Below are positions 60,806 through 64,000 of a DNA stretch of 64,000 nt, piece after piece. Position numbers and translations under genes: made by a program. Within the stretch, counting starts at the first letter, position 1; each line of letters begins with the position of its first letter. The notes beneath the pieces are model-generated. The model searched no databases. It worked only from the letters and a program-made list of their open reading frames with translations, and was not told where the DNA came from. The DNA comes from Planctobacterium sp047947135 (lineage in GTDB: Bacteria > Pseudomonadota > Gammaproteobacteria > Enterobacterales > Alteromonadaceae), in contig CP170457.1 of the NCBI GenBank assembly GCA_047947135.1, positions 1,054,001-1,118,000 of the forward strand, given 5' to 3'.

Positions 60806-60899
60806 AGTGATGTCTTTTAACGTCGATTTTTCAGATTAGGTGTGTAGCCACCCATAATATCAAGTTTCCCGGATAGACACAGAGGAATTATCGCGATCT

Positions 60900-61241
60900 A
60901 TGGTAGATGTTGAGCAGCTCAAACAATATCGTGAAGATTGGAAAAATAATATTTCTGAAATTCGTAAAACGATGAATAAAATCAAAAAGGCCCATACCAC
61001 TATTTTATTGTGCTACGGCATGATTGCTATCTTCATCGTCTTAGCGTTATCGTTACTATTGGCCTATCAAAATGGTTCTGCTGCGAGTTTTTCACTGGCG
61101 CTCGCTGTCGTATTTCTCATTATTCACCGTATGAACGTGAAGAAAACTGCGCGCTTAAAAAAGCAGATTAAGACGTTAATGCAGGAAAATGACCAAATTA
61201 AGAAAATAACCAACGATCTGAAAGCTAATGTGCAGTCCTGA
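60900..61241 (+). CDS. Small coiled-coil protein with two membrane helices
   Basis: 113 aa. A charged N-terminal helix (1-35, MVDVEQLKQYREDWKNN), two adjacent membrane helices (about residues 36-58 TILLCYGMIAIFIVLALSLL and 66-82 SFSLALAVVFLIIHRM) and a charged coiled coil to the C-terminus. No family recognised. ATG 60900, with AGAGGA at some distance. Divergent from polB and 132 bases upstream of the receiver-TPR gene on the same strand, with which it might work at the membrane (inference). Confidence 0.65.
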   Translation: MVDVEQLKQYREDWKNNISEIRKTMNKIKKAHTTILLCYGMIAIFIVLALSLLLAYQNGSAASFSLALAVVFLIIHRMNVKKTARLKKQIKTLMQENDQIKKITNDLKANVQS

Positions 61242-61373
61242 CTTTCAAGCTTCAGAAATTGCGATATACTCAAAATGGCGGTGATGGATAAGTAAGAAAG
61301 CGACTTATGCAACCGATAACAAGTAGATAGCTGATAAAAACCTAAGAGATTATTAGTTCAAAGGGACGATGCG

Positions 61374-63053
61374 TTGATCGAAATACCACCCATGAAGCCG
61401 ATGAAAGAGTTCTCGGCATTAATCATTGATGAAGATCCGGTTATTCATCAACTTTTGCATAATTGTCTGATGGATATTGGCGTTGGTTTCGTCAATACCG
61501 CTCAGAATGCCTTTTATGCTGTGCGTCGCTGTGAAGAAGTAACATTCGATATTATCTTTGTCTCATTTAATGTCAAAAGTGACAAAGACGGTTTTCATTT
61601 ATTAGAAGAACTTAAATTTAAAGGCCATATAACCAAGTCCACAACGGTTATTTTCCTGAGCGCTGAAACCGATCCCTCTTTGGTGCACTGTGTCGTAGAA
61701 ATGCAACCCAGTGATTTCTGGGTGAAACCGTTAGTACCTAAACGTGTTGAACAGCGTCTTAAACATATCTTCGCGGTAAAAGAGAAGCTGCACAAACTGC
61801 ATTACTGTGTTGATGTAGAAGAGTTTAGCTCAGCGGTTTATTTGGCTGAACAGTTCACCAAAAAGCCAGACTTAAAGCACTATTTCCCCAATATTAAACG
61901 CTTAAAAGGGGAATGTCTGTTTCACCTTTTTGAATATGAAGAAGCGGAATTGTATTACAAAGCACTGCTCAAGGAGTATGACTTTGGCTGGGTACATGTC
62001 GGGCTGATTCAGTCGTTGCTGGCTCAACATAAGCTTGATGAAGTCGAGCCGTTGGTGGAAAAACTCAAAGAAAGAGAAGATACAAAGTTCCTGATGTACG
62101 ACACGATGGCCCGCTATTATATTGAGCAGGAAGAGTATCAGCTGGCCTACGAAGAAATTAAAACAGCTACACAACTGGCACCACGCAATATCGATCGCAA
62201 TAAAAAATCCAGCGATTTAGCGCGATTGAACCATGATCGTATGGGCCAGTTTATGGCCGCTCAGAACGTGGCAAAATATGCCCGTAATTCGGTGCATGAT
62301 TCCCCTGAACTTCGTCTAAATGTGATTCGTTCCGGGGTCGATTTAGCCACCACGCTGGGGGATAATGAAGCCCGTGTTATTTTGCGCAAAGCAGAGCGCA
62401 TTTATAAAGAGTTAGAAGAGGAGTTTGGCGCCAAAATACAAGACCAGCTCAATATCTGTAAAGTGCGCATGATGACGCTGGCTCAGGATAAAGATGGCGC
62501 CGAAAAGCTCCTGAAAGAAAAGGTCAGCAAAGAACCCGGGGCTTCAGTTGAGGATAACCTCGATAAAGTGAAAGCCTTCCATGAACTGGGACACCGTGAA
62601 GACAGTTTACGCATCTTGGAAAAAGTCAAAGAGCAAATTGGTGGTGACACCTGGTCAAGTAAAGTGGTAAACGAATACATTGAGCAGGAACAGATTGAGC
62701 GCAAAGAAATTCATTTTACTGCCAAAGAACTGGGTGAAATGGCCAAAACCCACTTTAAAGAAAAACGCTTGAAACCTGCGTATACCAACCTCACTCAGGC
62801 TTTTAAGTTATCGCCGAATAACCCGCAATTGTCCATGAGTTTGCTAAGGGTCATGACCGCGTTAGTGGAAAAAGAAAAAGAAGCCTTAGATGATTTCCAG
62901 AAAGACTTAGCGTCAGAATGTATTGCTATTCTGGCTGCGAGTAATCTGGATGATGAAAATGCCAAAAAGCTGGACAGTTACGCCAAAATTCTGGGCGTTG
63001 ATATGTCAAATATGGAAAAAAACACCAGCGAAGCAGAATCTCAAGACGGTTAG
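61374..63053 (+). CDS. Receiver-like and TPR-repeat regulatory protein lacking the phospho-Asp
   Basis: 559 aa. Residues 13-135 form a CheY-like receiver: acidic pocket IIDEDPVI (Asp19-Glu20-Asp21) and conserved Lys118 in FWVKPL and Ser96 in FLSAETD are present, but the phospho-acceptor position is Ser64 in DIIFVSFNV instead of Asp. The rest (about 150-540) is a run of helical TPR-type repeats (AELYYKALLKEY, QLAYEEIKTATQLAP, RLKPAYTNLTQAFKLSP). Start TTG 61374 has AAGGGA at 61361-61366. Architecture resembles VieB-like receiver-TPR proteins that inhibit a partner regulator; partner unknown. Confidence 0.82.
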   Translation: MIEIPPMKPMKEFSALIIDEDPVIHQLLHNCLMDIGVGFVNTAQNAFYAVRRCEEVTFDIIFVSFNVKSDKDGFHLLEELKFKGHITKSTTVIFLSAETDPSLVHCVVEMQPSDFWVKPLVPKRVEQRLKHIFAVKEKLHKLHYCVDVEEFSSAVYLAEQFTKKPDLKHYFPNIKRLKGECLFHLFEYEEAELYYKALLKEYDFGWVHVGLIQSLLAQHKLDEVEPLVEKLKEREDTKFLMYDTMARYYIEQEEYQLAYEEIKTATQLAPRNIDRNKKSSDLARLNHDRMGQFMAAQNVAKYARNSVHDSPELRLNVIRSGVDLATTLGDNEARVILRKAERIYKELEEEFGAKIQDQLNICKVRMMTLAQDKDGAEKLLKEKVSKEPGASVEDNLDKVKAFHELGHREDSLRILEKVKEQIGGDTWSSKVVNEYIEQEQIERKEIHFTAKELGEMAKTHFKEKRLKPAYTNLTQAFKLSPNNPQLSMSLLRVMTALVEKEKEALDDFQKDLASECIAILAASNLDDENAKKLDSYAKILGVDMSNMEKNTSEAESQDG

Positions 63054-63077
63054 TGTTCGAAGCAGTTAGTATCCTGA

Positions 63078-63503
63078 TTATCCTGTAGTGGAAGAAATTG
63101 ATAATCGCTCCAAACATCCAAGCCAGGCTTGTTCGTGCAGTTGCCGATCTTCTTCGTCCCAAAAACCACTGTGCTTTATGCTTAAATCGCAGCCGTTATG
63201 TGTGCTTGGTACAAAAGTAATGGATACCTCCGTACAGTGATCTTCGTCCTGCCACTGCCAGGAAAATGCCAGCTTTTGCTCTTCCTCTACCTCCTGGTAA
63301 GTACCATGCAATACCTGCTCACTGCCGTCAGGGGCGCTAAAACGAAAACGGTATTTGCCTTGTTCACGTAAATCTCGCATCACTTGATTCAAACGCATAC
63401 CTGCTGGTTGAAACCAGGACATCATCTGCTCAGGCTCGGTCCATTTTTGCCATAGCTTGTCTATGGGCATAAGAAAGGTGCCTTGCAGTTCGATTTCATG
63501 CAT
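63078..63503 (-). CDS. SRPBCC (AHSA1/START-like) protein
   Basis: 141 aa. ELQGTFLMPIDKLWQKWTEPEQMMSWFQPAGMR is the AHSA1 start, with GKYRFRFSAPDG, GTYQEVEEEQKLAFSWQWQDED and SGFWDEEDRQLHEQAWLGCLERL at the C-terminus. Members bind hydrophobic ligands or act as Hsp90 co-chaperone-like; function here unknown. ATG 63501-63503. It converges with the receiver-TPR gene with a 24-base gap. Confidence 0.86.
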   Translation of the reverse strand: MHEIELQGTFLMPIDKLWQKWTEPEQMMSWFQPAGMRLNQVMRDLREQGKYRFRFSAPDGSEQVLHGTYQEVEEEQKLAFSWQWQDEDHCTEVSITFVPSTHNGCDLSIKHSGFWDEEDRQLHEQAWLGCLERLSISSTTG

Positions 63504-63660
63504 ACGTCGGTACTCCGGATTATCGTTATTAGGGTATCGGCTGTCATTGATATTAGTTTACGCTTTTGCTGTGAGTCTGCTGATCTTTGTTCCTACTCTG
63601 GAAATGGTGTATTTTGCAAGCACAATACTTATTGGAATAACTCCGCAAGGGAAACTGGTT

Positions 63661-64000
63661 GTGTATATTCCTTACATCCCGAATGTGATTGGTGAGCGCT
63701 CGGCACACTGGCTGCGTTTGTTTCAAAAGCTTATGCCAGAACATCAGGTAAGCTATCTGAGTGATTTACCTGAAACAGAACAAGCGAACTGTGAAGTGGC
63801 GATTGTCGCCAATCCGTCGTTGCAGCAGTTAACAGGCTTGCCAAATTTAAAGTGGCTGCACAGTACCTGGGCAGGTATTGAACAGGTGTTGCCCGTCGCC
63901 AGAGAGCGTGGTGTGCCTCTCGTGCGCATGCAGGACCCTAAACTGGCACAAGTCATGGCTGAAGCGGTTTTGACCTGGAGTTTGTTTTTATATCGTCGTA
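63661..64000 (+). CDS. D-2-hydroxyacid dehydrogenase, N-terminal fragment (GhrA-like)
   Basis: Runs off the right edge; 113 codons visible. The reading IPYIPNVIGERSAHWLRLFQ, DLPETEQANCEVAIVANPS, LKWLHSTWAGIEQVLP and PLVRMQDPKLAQVMAEAVL matches the substrate-binding half of the D-2-hydroxyacid dehydrogenase family, in particular the GhrA-type glyoxylate/hydroxypyruvate reductase. GTG 63661 is preferred because AAGGGA (63647-63652) lies eight bases upstream; an in-frame ATG at 63604 is an alternative. The NAD-binding domain is outside the window. Confidence 0.78.
   Translation, partial: MYIPYIPNVIGERSAHWLRLFQKLMPEHQVSYLSDLPETEQANCEVAIVANPSLQQLTGLPNLKWLHSTWAGIEQVLPVARERGVPLVRMQDPKLAQVMAEAVLTWSLFLYRR

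Noticed and set aside
60806..60899. LexA (SOS) box upstream of polB
   Set aside because: No CTGT-N8-ACAG palindrome could be found by eye.
1..64000. tRNA, rRNA, CRISPR, insertion sequences or prophage
   Set aside because: No cloverleaf-like, ribosomal, repeat-spacer or transposase/integrase sequence was recognised in the window.

Overview
The window is one stretch of chromosome from a gammaproteobacterium, most likely of the order Alteromonadales (Alteromonadaceae or a close relative). This placement is inferred from gene order and protein resemblance, not from a database search. Pointers are the queG-nnr-tsaE-amiB-mutL-miaA-hfq-hflX-hflKC-purA series, the sfsA-dksA-gluQ-pcnB-folK-panBC series with a PLP-dependent PanP decarboxylase beside it and no panD in view, MetJ control of metF, a MutL without the endonuclease motif, and several c-di-GMP and chemotaxis proteins. 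No tRNA, rRNA, insertion sequence, phage or CRISPR array was seen. Most of the window is conserved core genome; the less conserved parts are about 10.4-11.8, 13.2-18.3, 37.7-38.9, 48.0-49.4, 51.2-58.4 and 60.9-64.0 kb.

Layout. 0.0-10.3 kb: start of queG (minus strand, cut by the window edge), then a long plus-strand run for metabolite repair (nnr), tRNA modification (tsaE, miaA), cell separation (amiB), mismatch repair (mutL), RNA chaperone (hfq), ribosome rescue GTPase (hflX) and the FtsH-modulating pair hflK/hflC, closed by a strong terminator. 10.4-16.1 kb: class V aminotransferase-like protein, DUF2065 protein, purA, aldehyde dehydrogenase, VOC protein and a GGDEF cyclase. 16.1-18.3 kb: minus-strand three-gene cluster (TauE/SafE permease, ETHE1-like metallohydrolase, DUF442 protein) that looks like sulfide/persulfide handling. 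18.6-22.0 kb: fadBA for beta-oxidation with a PsrA-like operator. 22.3-31.2 kb: slt, pepQ, metJ/metF back to back across Met boxes, yihY, two small envelope genes, dtd, a spermidine-synthase-like methyltransferase and a GNAT-hotdog fusion.

31.2-37.7 kb: rpoH, an EAL-HDOD gene on the opposite strand, then ftsX-ftsE-ftsY and the divergent rsmD, and a DUF416 protein. 37.9-41.6 kb: small HTH protein, TetR regulator, a pepB gene broken by an apparent frameshift in a homopolymer run, sfsA and dksA. 41.6-47.9 kb: gluQ, pcnB (apparently starting at AUU, as in E. coli), folK, panB, panC and panP, a folate/pantothenate block. 48.0-51.2 kb: degenerate EAL protein, TrmB-like methyltransferase, and the YadGH-type ABC exporter. 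51.4-58.4 kb: an accessory stretch with a CMD-family protein, an HxlR regulator facing an OsmC-like gene across palindromic repeats, a GNAT enzyme, a chemoreceptor, and a MerR regulator facing an Old Yellow Enzyme gene across a textbook 19-bp-spacer MerR promoter. 58.5-64.0 kb: DNA polymerase II, a small two-helix membrane protein, a receiver-TPR protein whose receiver lacks the phospho-acceptor Asp, an AHSA1-type protein, and the start of a D-2-hydroxyacid dehydrogenase cut by the window end.

I found no clear new multi-gene defence or biosynthetic system. The points most worth a second look are the AUU start of pcnB, the pepB homopolymer frameshift, the receiver-TPR protein and its membrane neighbour, the sulfide cluster with AT-rich tandem repeats and no local regulator, the HxlR/OsmC and MerR/OYE switches, and the EAL-HDOD gene placed between ftsX and rpoH.
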